Origin: Paeniglutamicibacter antarcticus_C
Lineage (GTDB): Bacteria > Actinomycetota > Actinomycetes > Actinomycetales > Micrococcaceae
Direction: 5' to 3'
DNA length: 64,000 nucleotides
NCBI RefSeq assembly: GCF_039544305.1
Contig: NZ_BAABLK010000023.1
Location: 1 to 64,000, forward strand
In this document: positions 16,069 to 25,434 of the stretch, piece by piece
How positions within the stretch are numbered: the stretch's first letter is position 1
How the letters are laid out: the number at the start of each line of letters is the position of its first letter
Program-made: the position numbers and the translations under genes
Notes under the pieces: generated by a model
Seen by the model: the letters and a program-made list of their open reading frames with translations, nothing else
The model's database searches: none
What the model was told of the DNA's origin: nothing

Positions 16069-16854
16069 ATGACAACGTTCCGGGAACTACACGATGCAAA
16101 AGAACCTTTTTTCCTGCCCAATGCCTGGGATGTCGGATCGGCACTGGCCTTCGTCGCAGAAGGTTTTGGTGCCGTAGGGACGTCAAGTTTCGGCGTCGCA
16201 GCCGCTGCTGGGTGGCCCGACGGCGGCCGGGCGAGTAAAGCGGCGACAAAGGCACTGCTTCAGCAGCTGAGCCGACTGCCGGTCCACATCACGGCGGACA
16301 TTGAGGATGGCTATGCCGACGATGCCGAGGACGTCGCGTCATTCGTTGCTGAGCTTGCCGAAATGGGCGTTGCCGGAATAAACATCGAGGACAGCAGACT
16401 CGGGCATTTGGTTGCCCCGACGGTTGCAGCCGCCAAAATCATCTGTGTCAAGCGGCGGACCCCGGAAATCTTTGTCAACGCGCGGGTGGATAATTTGTGG
16501 TTTTCCGAAGAAGCTACCGTTGACGCGGTAGTGGAGCGTGCCCGGATCTACGCCGAGGCAGGGGCCGACGGGATCTTTGTCCCGGGAATCGCTGACCCGG
16601 AGCACATCGCCCGTCTCACGGCGGGCGTCGATCTGCCAGTCAATGTCTTGGCGCATCCAACTTTGACCGTACCCGAGCTAGGAGGACTTGGCGTCAGACG
16701 TGTGAGTTCAGGATCCCTGCCCTACCGTTGTTCAGTGGACGCCGCCGTGCGAGCGGCCACCAACTTGCGTGATGGCCATTCAACCCCTGTGGCCACCGGA
16801 TACTGGGCGATGCAGTCGCGCTTGGCGGAATACCGCCAGGAACCCTCAGGGTGA
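16069..16854 (+). CDS. isocitrate lyase / PEP mutase family protein
   Basis: The 261-residue protein is a TIM-barrel enzyme of the ICL/PEPM superfamily that makes or breaks C-C or C-P bonds of 2-oxo acids. The start region FFLPNAWDVGSA is typical. ADIEDGYAD and INIEDSR supply the Mg-binding acidic residues, and FVNARVDN is a conserved active-site strand. The catalytic Cys motif of true isocitrate lyase (KKCGH) is not seen; the group resembles 2-methylisocitrate-lyase-like or oxaloacetate-decarboxylase-like members. GGGAAG lies just before the ATG. It interrupts the leuA-era block. Substrate unknown. Confidence 0.8.
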   Translation: MTTFRELHDAKEPFFLPNAWDVGSALAFVAEGFGAVGTSSFGVAAAAGWPDGGRASKAATKALLQQLSRLPVHITADIEDGYADDAEDVASFVAELAEMGVAGINIEDSRLGHLVAPTVAAAKIICVKRRTPEIFVNARVDNLWFSEEATVDAVVERARIYAEAGADGIFVPGIADPEHIARLTAGVDLPVNVLAHPTLTVPELGGLGVRRVSSGSLPYRCSVDAAVRAATNLRDGHSTPVATGYWAMQSRLAEYRQEPSG

Positions 16855-16997
16855 GTTGACTTCTGTCCTTGGCCTCGCAAAGGAGAGGCTGACTTTGATG
16901 GGCCTAGGGGCGCCAAACGCTCCTGCAAGGACCGCAACGTCCGCGGCCCGGCGGCACCGAGGGTCCATTGGGTGCCGCCGTAGATCCACTTCCGTGC

Positions 16998-17969
16998 CTA
17001 GAAGCCGAGCTTGCCCAGCTGCTTGGGGTCGCGCTGCCATTCCTTGGCGATCTTCACGTGTAGGTCAAGATACACGCGGGTGCCCAGCAGCGCCTCGATG
17101 GCCTTGCGCGAGCGTGTTCCCACATCGCGAAGCCGCGCCCCGCCCTTGCCGATGATGATGGCTTTCTGGCTGGACCGCTCAACATAGAGGTTCACCCGCA
17201 CATCCAGCAGCTGCTTGTCCTCCGGGCGTCCCTCGCGCGCAACAATCTCCTCCACGACCACCGCCAGGGAGTGCGGAAGTTCATCGCGCACCCCTTCGAG
17301 GGCGGCCTCGCGGATGAGCTCGGCGACCATGATGGCCTCGGGCTCGTCGGTCAGTTCGCCGTCGGGATACAGCGGCGGGGAGAGCGGCAACTGGGCCACC
17401 AGCACGTCGGCCACCTCGGAGACCTGGAAGTCGCCGGTCGCCGATACCGGCACCACGGCGGCCCAGCCGCCCTCACCGAGGGTTTCGACGCCCAATGCGG
17501 TCACGGCGAGCAGCTGGGCCATCAGGGCAGCCCGGTCCACGGTGTCGGCCTTGGTCACGATCGCAACGATCGGCTTCTTTTGCAATTGGGCCAGCTGGGC
17601 CGCGATGTACCTGTCGCCGGGACCGATCTTCTCATTGGCCGGAAGGCAGAAGCCGATGGCGTCGACCTCGGAGAGGGTGTCTGCGACCAGGTCATTGAGG
17701 CGCTGGCCCAGCAACGTGCGTGGACGGTGCAGGCCCGGGGTGTCCACGAGGATCAGCTGGGCGTCCTCGCGGTGCACGATCCCGCGGATGGTGTGCCGGG
17801 TGGTTTGCGGCTTGGCCGAGGTGATGGCGACCTTCTGTCCCACCAGCGCATTGGTGAGCGTCGACTTGCCCGCATTCGGGCGGCCCACGAAGGAGGTGAA
17901 TCCGGCGCGGAAGTCCTCTGGCCAGCCTCCGGTGGGCAGCAGCTCTGGCTTCTTGATGTTCCGGCTCAT
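16998..17969 (-). CDS. era: GTPase Era
   Basis: Era binds GTP and the 3' end of 16S rRNA during 30S maturation. The 323-residue protein has the P loop GRPNAGKS (29-36), switch II DTPGL, and a G4 motif written TKAD rather than NKxD. A C-terminal KH domain follows (about 230-315, with IIGKGGARLRDVG as the RNA-binding GxxG loop). AAGGAGCAATC precedes the ATG at 17969; the frame runs on upstream but overlaps corC. It overlaps the corC stop by 4 nt and is last in the phoH-ybeY-corC-era operon. Confidence 0.95.
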   Translation of the reverse strand: MSRNIKKPELLPTGGWPEDFRAGFTSFVGRPNAGKSTLTNALVGQKVAITSAKPQTTRHTIRGIVHREDAQLILVDTPGLHRPRTLLGQRLNDLVADTLSEVDAIGFCLPANEKIGPGDRYIAAQLAQLQKKPIVAIVTKADTVDRAALMAQLLAVTALGVETLGEGGWAAVVPVSATGDFQVSEVADVLVAQLPLSPPLYPDGELTDEPEAIMVAELIREAALEGVRDELPHSLAVVVEEIVAREGRPEDKQLLDVRVNLYVERSSQKAIIIGKGGARLRDVGTRSRKAIEALLGTRVYLDLHVKIAKEWQRDPKQLGKLGF

Positions 17970-19276
17970 GATTGCTCCTTGTGATGCCCTGCATCCTTGT
18001 TGGCGTGTTGTGCGCGTGTGTTGAATTTTTCTTCTGCCTTGCACACCAGGATCTTGCCGATCCGGTTGCTTCGTCCGCTCAATGAGAGGACCTTCAAATC
18101 GATGCCTTGGAAGGTGGCATGGGATCCGAGCACCGGCACCGATTCAAGCACCTTGCCCAGCAGCCCGCCGACCGAGTCGACCTCGTCCTCTTCGATCTCG
18201 ATGTCGAAAAGCTCGGCCAGTTCGTCGATGGAGGTGTGCGCCCGGACCACGAAGTTCCCGTGTCCCAGGTCCTCGATGTCGGCCCTGGCCCTGTCGTACT
18301 CGTCGTCGATCTCCCCCACGATTTCCTCGATGAGGTCCTCGAGGGTGACAAGGCCCGCGGTGCCGCCGTACTCGTCGATGACGATGGCCATGTGCGTGGA
18401 TTCCTGTTGTAGCTCGGGCAACAGCTCAGCCACCGATTTGGATTCCGGGACGTACCGGGCCGGTCGGGCCAGGGCATCGACGGTGCCGGTGGAATCCGGG
18501 CTCAGGTACAACTTGTAGGCCACGTCCTTGAGGTAGACGATACCGAAGATGTCATCGGCGTCCTCCCCGATGATCGGGACCCGCGAGCGGCCCGAGGCCA
18601 GGAACAGATCCATTGCCGCGTTCAGGGTCTCACCGCGCTCGATGGTCTTCATCTCGGTGCGCGGCACCATCACGGAGCGGACGTAGGTGTCTCCCATGTC
18701 GAAGACGGAGTTGATGATGTCCGCGGCCTCGTCCTCGAGCTCATCGCCCTCGGTGGCCCTGTCCACCAAGTCGCGCAGCCGTTCCTTGGAGAGGAACCCC
18801 TCCTCCTCGGAGACCGAAGCCGGGCTCATGGCCTTGCCGATTCCCACCAACCAGGTCGGGATCGGTCCCAGGACAACGCGCAGAAAACGGATCATCGGCG
18901 CGGTGTGGCGCACGAATGACTCTGCGTGGCTTCGACCGAAGCGCCGCGGGGATACCCCGACCAGCACGAAGCTGACGGCGGCCATCGTGATGGTCGCCAG
19001 CAGCCCGATCAGCCAAATGTTTTCCAGGCGGTCATAGAAGAGCAGTGCCACGGCAACCGCCGAGGCCGTCTCAAACCAGATGCGCCAAAAACGCACGGCA
19101 TGCGTGTGGCTCAGGGTGTCAGCCAGGATGTTGCTCAGGTACCTCTTTTTCGATTCGCTGCGCAGGGCCTCGGCCTGTTGGCGCGAGAGATAAAGGTATG
19201 CCGACTCGGCAGCGGCAAGCATGGCAGCGCACAGGATGAAGGCCAGCGCACACAACGCGAGAATTGTCGCGGTCAC
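17966..19276 (-). CDS. CNNM/CBS-domain transporter (HlyC/CorC family)
   Basis: This 436-residue membrane protein has a CNNM/DUF21 transmembrane domain (about 1-190), a CBS pair (about 205-330) and a C-terminal CorC_HlyC domain. Relatives are implicated in Mg/Co efflux; older annotations call them hemolysins without good evidence. The GTG start shares one base with the ybeY stop (TAGTG), and its stop overlaps the era start (ATGA), so translation is coupled. The C terminus ends in a basic tail NKDAGHHKEQS. Confidence 0.9.
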   Translation of the reverse strand: MTATILALCALAFILCAAMLAAAESAYLYLSRQQAEALRSESKKRYLSNILADTLSHTHAVRFWRIWFETASAVAVALLFYDRLENIWLIGLLATITMAAVSFVLVGVSPRRFGRSHAESFVRHTAPMIRFLRVVLGPIPTWLVGIGKAMSPASVSEEEGFLSKERLRDLVDRATEGDELEDEAADIINSVFDMGDTYVRSVMVPRTEMKTIERGETLNAAMDLFLASGRSRVPIIGEDADDIFGIVYLKDVAYKLYLSPDSTGTVDALARPARYVPESKSVAELLPELQQESTHMAIVIDEYGGTAGLVTLEDLIEEIVGEIDDEYDRARADIEDLGHGNFVVRAHTSIDELAELFDIEIEEDEVDSVGGLLGKVLESVPVLGSHATFQGIDLKVLSLSGRSNRIGKILVCKAEEKFNTRAQHANKDAGHHKEQS

Positions 19277-19749
19277 TAATCCATCGTCTCCCGGGGAGCG
19301 GGGCGGCCCAGGAAGGCTTCGAGAAGCTGGCGCTGCAGGGCGAACATGAGCTCCTTCTCCTCGAGCTCGGCATGGTCGAAGCCCAACAGGTGCAGCATGC
19401 CGTGGGTGGCCAGCAGCAGGATCTCGTCCTGGACCGAATGCCCGCCGGTGTTCGCCTGGGTGGTGGCGACCTGCGGGCAGATCACGATGTCTCCGAGCAT
19501 TCCGGCCTCGCTAGGGGAACCGGGGGCCCCGGGACGAAGCTCGTCCATCGGGAAGCTCATCACGTCGGTGGGTCCCTCGAGATCCATCCACTGGACGTGC
19601 AGCGTGCTCATCGGCTCCTCGTCGAGCAAGATGATGGACACGTCCGTTTCGGGATGGACATTCAGTTCGGCTAGGACGTGGCGCCCCAAGGCGCTGATCT
19701 GCTCCAACTGCGCCTCTATGGCGGATTCGTTGTTGACCTCTACGCTCAT
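19276..19749 (-). CDS. ybeY: endoribonuclease YbeY
   Basis: A zinc-dependent single-strand RNase that matures 16S rRNA and takes part in ribosome quality control. The 157-residue protein has the diagnostic H-x3-H-x5-H triad H116, H120 and H126 in THGMLHLLGFDH. Length is typical. Its ATG overlaps the phoH stop by 4 nt. Genomic linkage to phoH and era is conserved across bacteria and supports a joint role in rRNA processing. Confidence 0.95.
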   Translation of the reverse strand: MSVEVNNESAIEAQLEQISALGRHVLAELNVHPETDVSIILLDEEPMSTLHVQWMDLEGPTDVMSFPMDELRPGAPGSPSEAGMLGDIVICPQVATTQANTGGHSVQDEILLLATHGMLHLLGFDHAELEEKELMFALQRQLLEAFLGRPAPRETMD

Positions 19750-20861
19750 GGGGCCTGCTCCTGGTTTGGTGACCCGTTCTCACGGTGTTCTGCTTTGGCT
19801 GGTGTTCCGGGGTTCCGTGCGGCCGTGCCAAGTCGCCGGGCACGCGCCTTGGAACGGTTGAAGTTGGGGTCCTGTCGTTCTGTCCAGCGCTCGTAAGCGG
19901 TGACGATCGAGCCGACGAGCCGGTGGCGGACCACGTCGGTCGCGTCAAGTTCGCAGAAGGCGATGTCGTCCACGCCTTCGAGGATCTCGGCGACCACGCG
20001 CAGCCCGGACTTGGTGCCCCCGGGCAGGTCGACCTGGGTGATGTCCCCGGTGACCACGATCTTGGAGCCCAAGCCCAAGCGGGTCAGGAACATCTTCATT
20101 TGTTCCGGGGTGGTGTTCTGAGCCTCGTCAAGGATGATGAAGGCGTCGTTCAAGGTGCGTCCGCGCATGTAGGCCAAGGGAGCGACCTCGATGGTTCCGG
20201 CCGCCAGCAGCCGTGGCATCGAGTCAGGTTCGATCATGTCGTGCAGCGCATCGTAAAGGGGACGCAAGTAGGGATCGATCTTGTCTGTCAGGGTCCCGGG
20301 CAGGAACCCGAGCTTCTCCCCTGCCTCGACGGCGGGGCGGGTGAGGATGATGCGGCTGACTTCCTTGGCCTGCAGCGCAGCCACGGCCTTAGCCATCGCC
20401 AGGTAGGTCTTGCCGGTGCCGGCGGGACCGATGCCGAAGATCACGGTGTTCTCGTCGATCGCATCGACATATGATTTCTGGTTCACCGTCTTGGGACGGA
20501 TCGCCCTGCCCCTGCCGGAGAGGATCTTCAGCCCCAGGGCAGACGAGCCGGATTCGGCACCGGTGTTCTCCAGCATCCGCACTAGCTGCTCGATGGTCTG
20601 GGCGGAGATCCTGGTGCCGTTTGTGGCCAGCGTGCGTGCCTCGGTGATGACCCGCAGTGCCTTGTGCGCCTGGGTTGGATCACCGTTGACCCGTAGTTCG
20701 TTGCCGCGTACGTGCAACTCCACCGACGGGTAGGCCCCGGTGATCACGCGCAGCAATTCATCGTGCGCTCCGAGCGTCGCAACCATTTGGTCCGAACTGT
20801 CGAACTGGACCAGCGCGTCGGTTCCCCGGCGCCTGCCCTCTTGGCTCACATGTTGGTCCAT
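19746..20861 (-). CDS. PhoH-like ATPase
   Basis: This is a cytoplasmic P-loop ATPase of the PhoH family, associated with RNA metabolism through linkage to ybeY. Walker A is GPAGTGKTYLAM and Walker B is IILDEAQNTTP. An N-terminal KH-like domain (about 20-110) precedes them, and the last ~50 residues are a variable charged tail. The start at 20861 (MDQHVSQEG) is uncertain: GGAGG lies 13 nt upstream, and a GTG at 20933 is in frame. It heads the phoH-ybeY-corC-era operon. Confidence 0.88.
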   Translation of the reverse strand: MDQHVSQEGRRRGTDALVQFDSSDQMVATLGAHDELLRVITGAYPSVELHVRGNELRVNGDPTQAHKALRVITEARTLATNGTRISAQTIEQLVRMLENTGAESGSSALGLKILSGRGRAIRPKTVNQKSYVDAIDENTVIFGIGPAGTGKTYLAMAKAVAALQAKEVSRIILTRPAVEAGEKLGFLPGTLTDKIDPYLRPLYDALHDMIEPDSMPRLLAAGTIEVAPLAYMRGRTLNDAFIILDEAQNTTPEQMKMFLTRLGLGSKIVVTGDITQVDLPGGTKSGLRVVAEILEGVDDIAFCELDATDVVRHRLVGSIVTAYERWTERQDPNFNRSKARARRLGTAARNPGTPAKAEHRENGSPNQEQAP

Positions 20862-21253
20862 ATAACTGTTGCTGCCTCCGCATTCCGTGCCGGCAAATGG
20901 CGCCACGGTACTTCCGCTGCCATGGTTCCCCACACGCCATCAATCCTATCGTGATATCCGCGCCCGGGGACCGGCGAATGGCTCGCTCTACCATGTGACG
21001 TCCGCAAGGGTGCGCGCTGGCGATTGCCCGGGAATTTCTGCCACTGGCACTGCACGGCACCAAGTGCAACGATTCGGGAACAACTTCGACGAAGATATAT
21101 CAATCGGGCAACGGTCCTGCGAAATCATCGGATTCGGGCCCCTCCGCACATCGTGTTGTGCCAAGCTTGACTTGTCTTCGCCTGCGGCACTCCCCCCCCG
21201 CATTGGCGATCCTGCTAGTCCCCGTCTCACTTGAGAGAGCCTTTTCAATTCAG
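20862..21253. other. intergenic region, phoH / GerMN lipoprotein
   Basis: A divergent gap of about 390 bases. The frames crossing it are extensions of phoH and the lipoprotein gene. An AT-rich stretch near 21090-21102 (GAAGATATATCAAT) is the best promoter candidate but has no clear -35. Nothing else is supported. Confidence 0.4.
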
Positions 21254-22183
21254 ATGCATCGTTCCCGTCGTTCATCCCGAACCCGCATAGCTGTTTTGGG
21301 TCTCACCTTGGTTCTTGGCGCCTTGGCCGCTTGCGGCCTGGGTGCCCCGGGCGATAAATATTCGATGCCCACCGGTGCCACCAGTGCCAACACCAAATCC
21401 CCGCTGTCCAACGTGGGGATGGAGTCCTTGAGCGCGAGCAGGAACATCCCGGTCTACTGGTTGGGCAAGACCGACGGAACCGTATCGCTGTACCGCGAGT
21501 TTGTGCAGGTCGCCGGGGCCTCGGATCCTATCGCCGATTCAGTGCGCTACATCCTCGCGGAAAAACCCGAGGACCCGGATTATTTCAGCGTCTGGCACCC
21601 GAGTGAAACCGTTGGTGCATCGGTGAGCCCTGACAACGTGATTACGGTAGATATCTCGGCCAAGGCATTCAGCTCGAAGCTCGACCTGGGATTGGCGGAG
21701 CGCGCCATCGCCCAGTTGGTGTTCACGGCAACGGCCGCCGCCTCAAACGCCGGAATCCTCAGCGAAGGCCTCGAGCCCAGCGTACGCATCCTGGTTGACG
21801 GGCAGCCGGCCTACGATGCCTTTGGCCATGTCCCGCTGGACCACAATTTCGTGCGGGACCCCAAGCTCGCTGCGCCGCTGTGGGTCATCGACCCGCAGTA
21901 CGGTACGACAAAGAAGGCCGGACGGGTTACTTTCCACGGTGTCAGCGCCAAGTTCTCCGGCGGTGAAAACTGGAAGATCACCCGTCGCGACAGCGAAGAG
22001 GACCCAAAGCCCGTCGTAGCCAGGGGAACCCTGGAAACAGGAGGCCAATCGCTGGACCACAACGAATTCTCCTTCAGCCACGTGCTTGCTCCCGGGGACT
22101 ACACCTTCTCCCTGTGGGGCGTTGACGCCCAGAGCAAGAAGCCTCTCGCCAAGGAGACCAAAAACTTCACGGTCACCGAGTAA
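21254..22183 (+). CDS. GerMN-domain lipoprotein
   Basis: This is a secreted lipoprotein of 309 residues. A basic N terminus (HRSRRSSRTR) is followed by a hydrophobic signal ending in LAAC, so lipidation is expected at about C26. A GerMN domain spans roughly 60-180 (YWLGKTDGTVSLYREF; later GILSEGLEPSVRILVDGQPA). The C-terminal third resembles a bacterial spore-germination-associated (Gmad2-type) immunoglobulin-like domain. Function in non-sporulating actinobacteria is unknown, probably cell envelope. It is transcribed alone, against the flanking operons. The frame is open to 21158 but the lipobox context favours 21254. Confidence 0.8.
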   Translation: MHRSRRSSRTRIAVLGLTLVLGALAACGLGAPGDKYSMPTGATSANTKSPLSNVGMESLSASRNIPVYWLGKTDGTVSLYREFVQVAGASDPIADSVRYILAEKPEDPDYFSVWHPSETVGASVSPDNVITVDISAKAFSSKLDLGLAERAIAQLVFTATAAASNAGILSEGLEPSVRILVDGQPAYDAFGHVPLDHNFVRDPKLAAPLWVIDPQYGTTKKAGRVTFHGVSAKFSGGENWKITRRDSEEDPKPVVARGTLETGGQSLDHNEFSFSHVLAPGDYTFSLWGVDAQSKKPLAKETKNFTVTE

Positions 22184-22277
22184 CCCGGCCGCTAACGGTT
22201 ATACCTGCAGCCAAGCCACCGGCGCAAGGACGGAATCCGGACATCGAACCCACGGGACCGCACCACTAAAAGAAAAA

Positions 22278-22322
22278 GATCCCGGGTACGGAGGGCGTAA
22301 ACAGCCTTCCGGACCCGGGATC
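22278..22322 (-). terminator. intrinsic terminator of hrcA-dnaJ-rsmE
   Basis: GATCCCGGGT and ACCCGGGATC form the base of an extended stem with an inner CGGA/TCCG pair. On the minus strand it is followed by TTTTTCTTTT. It starts 36 nt past the rsmE stop. It may also stop plus-strand transcription from the lipoprotein gene. Confidence 0.9.
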
Positions 22323-22357
22323 CGCGCTTTGCGAAAGCGACTGGCGCATCACTGGCC

Positions 22358-23161
22358 CTAGAGCTGGCCCAGCAAGTGCCGGGTCAGCACCACGGCGGCG
22401 GGGCCGGCGGTCGAGGCACGCAGCACATGGTGGCCCAGCAGAGCCACCTTGGCACCCGCCTCCACGAACTTTTCCAACTCGGAATCGCTGATCCCGCCTT
22501 CGGGGCCCACCACCAACTGGATTTCCGGGCGCTGGGCGTGCTCTGCCCCCTGGGCCGGCCCAAGTCCCGCGAACCATGTGGCCACCGTCGCGGAGAGTGG
22601 TTCGGTGCCGCGTTCATGCAGGACGATGACCAAGGCGGGCCCGGGGGCGCAATCACAGCGGGCAAACTCGCCAGCCAGCTCGGTGCTGCTGAGCATCCCG
22701 CGCACCTCGGGCAGGAAAGTGCGCCGGGATTGCTTCAGTGCCGCAAGCACCGTCGCTTCCCACTTGGCCAGTGCCTTGGCGGCCTTGGCCTCGTTCCAGC
22801 GCACGATGGAGCGCTCCGATTGCCAGGGACGCACGGCGTCTATGCCCAGCTCGACAGCGGATTCCACGGCTTGGAGGTCACGATCGCCCTTGGCCAGGGC
22901 CTGGACCAAGGTGATCGACACCGCTGCCGGCTGCTCGATATCCAAGTGGCGCACTATCCCGTCAAGCGCGGCCTTCTGCGTGCCGGTGACCTCGGTGACA
23001 GCACGCACCCCGCTTCCATCGACAAGGTTGATCATCTCCCCGGGGCGCACACGCTTGACCATCACCGCGTGGTGGCCTTCGGGCCCCTCCAAATGCAGTT
23101 CGGTGCCCGTGCGCGCCGATGAGAGCCCGCCGGCGGGAAGGACGAAGCATTGGTTGCTCAT
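22358..23161 (-). CDS. rsmE: 16S rRNA (uracil1498-N3)-methyltransferase
   Basis: It methylates U1498 of 16S rRNA using S-adenosylmethionine. The 267-residue protein has an N-terminal PUA-like RNA-binding part and a C-terminal SPOUT knot with LVVGPEGGISDSELE and LGHHVLRASTAGPAAV, the SAM-binding signatures. Its ATG overlaps the dnaJ stop by 4 nt, a conserved arrangement in actinobacteria. The transcript ends in the terminator at 22278-22322. Confidence 0.95.
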   Translation of the reverse strand: MSNQCFVLPAGGLSSARTGTELHLEGPEGHHAVMVKRVRPGEMINLVDGSGVRAVTEVTGTQKAALDGIVRHLDIEQPAAVSITLVQALAKGDRDLQAVESAVELGIDAVRPWQSERSIVRWNEAKAAKALAKWEATVLAALKQSRRTFLPEVRGMLSSTELAGEFARCDCAPGPALVIVLHERGTEPLSATVATWFAGLGPAQGAEHAQRPEIQLVVGPEGGISDSELEKFVEAGAKVALLGHHVLRASTAGPAAVVLTRHLLGQL

Positions 23162-24282
23162 GCGCCCAGGTTGCCGAACTTCCCGCGCAGTCGTGAGAAC
23201 ATGCCTCCACTGTTTTCCATGCGTCCCTCGGCGAATTCCTCGCCGCGGAGCTTGGCGAGCTGTTCGAGCAGTTCGCGCTGCGCAGCATCGATCTTGTTGG
23301 GGGTCTCCACCTGAAGGTGGACGATGATGTCCCCGCGCTTGCCCCCGCGCAGGCGCGGGATGCCCAGACCGGCCAGCTGCACCGTGTCCCCGGACTGGGC
23401 ACCGGATTCGACCTCCACGACCTGGACACCGTCGAAGGTTTCCAGCTCGAGGTCCGCTCCCAATGCCGCCGCGGTCATCGGCACTGACATGCGGGCGTGC
23501 AAATCAACGCCGTCGCGTTCGAAGATCTTGTGCCGTCGGACCTCAAGCTCGACGTACAAGTCGCCGTTAGGCCCGCCGCCGGGTCCTGCTTCGCCCTGGT
23601 TGGCAAGGTGGATCCGGGTTCCGCTGGCGACGCCGGCCGGAACGCGCAACTGCTTGGAGATGCGTTCGCGGATGCGGCCCTGGCCGTTGCACTCGGTGCA
23701 AGGCTCAGGGATGGTGGTGCCGAAACCGCGGCATGCAGCACAGGTCTCCACCGTCATCATTTGCCCCAGGAAGGAGCGCACCGGGCGCTGGACCTGGCCC
23801 GCGCCATGGCAAATGGTGCAGGTGACCGGAGCCGTGCCCGGGCGGCAGCAGGTGCCGTCGCACGTCGGGCAGGTGACGGCCGTTTCCATTTCAAGCGGGT
23901 AGACGGTGCCGGTGACGGCATCGGCCAGGTCGATGGTCGCGGTGATCAGCGCATCGCGTCCGCGTTGGGTACGCGATGCCGGGCCCTGGGCACCTCCGCC
24001 GCCGAAGAACTGCTCAAAGATGTCACCGAACCCGCCGCCACCGCCACCGCCAAAGCCGGCCTGACCGTTGCCGTTTTCATTTCCGGTGGCGTCGTAGTTC
24101 GCCCGCTTGCCGGAATCGGAAAGCACCTCGTAGGCGCGGGTGACCAGCTTGAAGGTCTCCGCGGAATCTTCCCCGGGATTCACGTCCGGGTGGTGCTTGC
24201 GGGCCAGCTTGCGGTAGGCCTTCTTGATTTCCTCGCCGGTGGCGTCCTTGCTGACGCCCAGGACTTCGTAATGGGTGCTCAC
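23158..24282 (-). CDS. dnaJ: chaperone DnaJ, class I (DnaJ2 type)
   Basis: A co-chaperone that stimulates DnaK ATP hydrolysis and presents unfolded clients. The J domain has the HPD motif at 31-33, followed by a Gly/Phe-rich linker (about 75-100) and four zinc-binding repeats: CPTCDGTC, CTICHGAG, CAACRGFG and CTECNGQG. The first lacks the usual Gly-x-Gly, a feature of the actinobacterial DnaJ2 group. Two C-terminal substrate-binding domains follow. It sits 49 bp after hrcA and overlaps rsmE. Confidence 0.95.
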   Translation of the reverse strand: MSTHYEVLGVSKDATGEEIKKAYRKLARKHHPDVNPGEDSAETFKLVTRAYEVLSDSGKRANYDATGNENGNGQAGFGGGGGGGFGDIFEQFFGGGGAQGPASRTQRGRDALITATIDLADAVTGTVYPLEMETAVTCPTCDGTCCRPGTAPVTCTICHGAGQVQRPVRSFLGQMMTVETCAACRGFGTTIPEPCTECNGQGRIRERISKQLRVPAGVASGTRIHLANQGEAGPGGGPNGDLYVELEVRRHKIFERDGVDLHARMSVPMTAAALGADLELETFDGVQVVEVESGAQSGDTVQLAGLGIPRLRGGKRGDIIVHLQVETPNKIDAAQRELLEQLAKLRGEEFAEGRMENSGGMFSRLRGKFGNLGA

Positions 24283-24331
24283 AGTGCTCGCTGTGTCCTT
24301 TCGTACGCTAAAAAATGTGCATCAACCAGCA

Positions 24332-25345
24332 TCAGCTGGCCAAGATTCGTGAAAGATACCGGGCCACGGCACGGACCGCGGCCATGGATGTCGGATAGTT
24401 CATACGGGTGGGCCCCAGCACGCCGATCATCGCTTGTTCACCGTGCCCGTATCCGGTGGCAACCACCGAGGCCTCGGTCAAGGCAATGTACTGGTTTTCG
24501 GTGCCGATGCCCACGGCGATGCCATGGGCATCCTGCTCGAGCTCGGAGAAGAGCCGCAGCAGCACCACCTGTTCCTCCAACGCCTCGAGCACCGGGGTGA
24601 TGCTCAGCGGGAAATCCAGGTTGGAGCGTGCCAGGTTCGCCGTCCCGGCGGTGAGGATCCGGTCCACCGAGGAGTTGCGTGCCAGGGCCGAGAGGGCCTC
24701 GGCGATCGTGCGCACCGCCGGGGCCATGCCCGGGGACACCAGCTCCGGGATGCCCAGGGCAAGCCGGGCAACATCGGAAATGGGCTTTGCGTTAAGCACC
24801 GAGAGCAGCACCTGGCGCAATCCCGCCAGGACTTCATCCCCCACCGAGGTTGGCAACAGGATCACGCGTTGCTCGACCCGGCCGCTGGAAGCAATAAGCA
24901 CCACCAGGGTCTGTCCGGCCCCCAAGGCGACAAGTTCGATGTGGCGGACCGTCGCGTTGGAGTATTGCGGAACCTGGATCAGCGCCACCTGTTGGGTGAT
25001 GGTGGCCAGCAGCCGCACGGTGTTCTCCAGCACCTCGTTGACATCGTGGGATCCCTCGATGAGGGCGGCGATGGCCCTGCGCTCGGCCACCGAGAGCGGC
25101 TTGACATCGCCGATTTGGTCGACGAAGTGCCTGTAGCCCTTCTCGGTGGGGATGCGCCCCGAGGAGGTGTGCGGGGCGACAATCAGCCCCTCGTCCTCCA
25201 GAGACGCCATGTCGTTGCGGATAGTGGCGGCAGAGACGCCGAGGTTGTGGCGCTCGAGCAGCGCACGCGAACCGACGGGTTCACGGGACTGCACATAGTC
25301 TTCAACGATGGCTCGAAGGACCTCGAGCCGACGCGGGTCGGTCAT
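24332..25345 (-). CDS. hrcA: heat-inducible transcription repressor HrcA
   Basis: It represses class I heat-shock genes by binding CIRCE operators. The 337-residue protein has an N-terminal winged helix (VGSRALLERHNLGVSAATIRND) and a C-terminal GAF-like dimerisation domain ending near the conserved GIGTENQ. The ATG at 25345 has AGGAGAGG about 7 nt upstream; an in-frame ATG at 25363 contains that site and is unlikely. A CIRCE-like operator lies about 90 bp upstream, suggesting autoregulation of the hrcA-dnaJ-rsmE operon. Confidence 0.95.
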   Translation of the reverse strand: MTDPRRLEVLRAIVEDYVQSREPVGSRALLERHNLGVSAATIRNDMASLEDEGLIVAPHTSSGRIPTEKGYRHFVDQIGDVKPLSVAERRAIAALIEGSHDVNEVLENTVRLLATITQQVALIQVPQYSNATVRHIELVALGAGQTLVVLIASSGRVEQRVILLPTSVGDEVLAGLRQVLLSVLNAKPISDVARLALGIPELVSPGMAPAVRTIAEALSALARNSSVDRILTAGTANLARSNLDFPLSITPVLEALEEQVVLLRLFSELEQDAHGIAVGIGTENQYIALTEASVVATGYGHGEQAMIGVLGPTRMNYPTSMAAVRAVARYLSRILAS

Positions 25346-25381
25346 TCTCACCTCTCCTGGCAAGCCGGTTCGCCATGGTCA

Positions 25382-25430
25382 AGCAAAATCCCTGCACACG
25401 CCCCGGCAAGGGCGCCGGAGTTTGCAGGGA
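25382..25430 (-). promoter_or_regulatory. terminator-like hairpin in the hrcA 5' leader
   Basis: TCCCTGCA (25389-25396) pairs with TGCAGGGA (25423-25430), with an inner CCGGC/GCCGG stem. On the minus strand the stem is followed directly by TTTTGCTT. No minus-strand gene lies upstream that would need a terminator: the neighbour is divergent. If transcription starts near the CIRCE-like site, this is a leader structure that could attenuate hrcA. Inference from sequence only. Confidence 0.5.
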
Positions 25431-25434
25431 GGCA

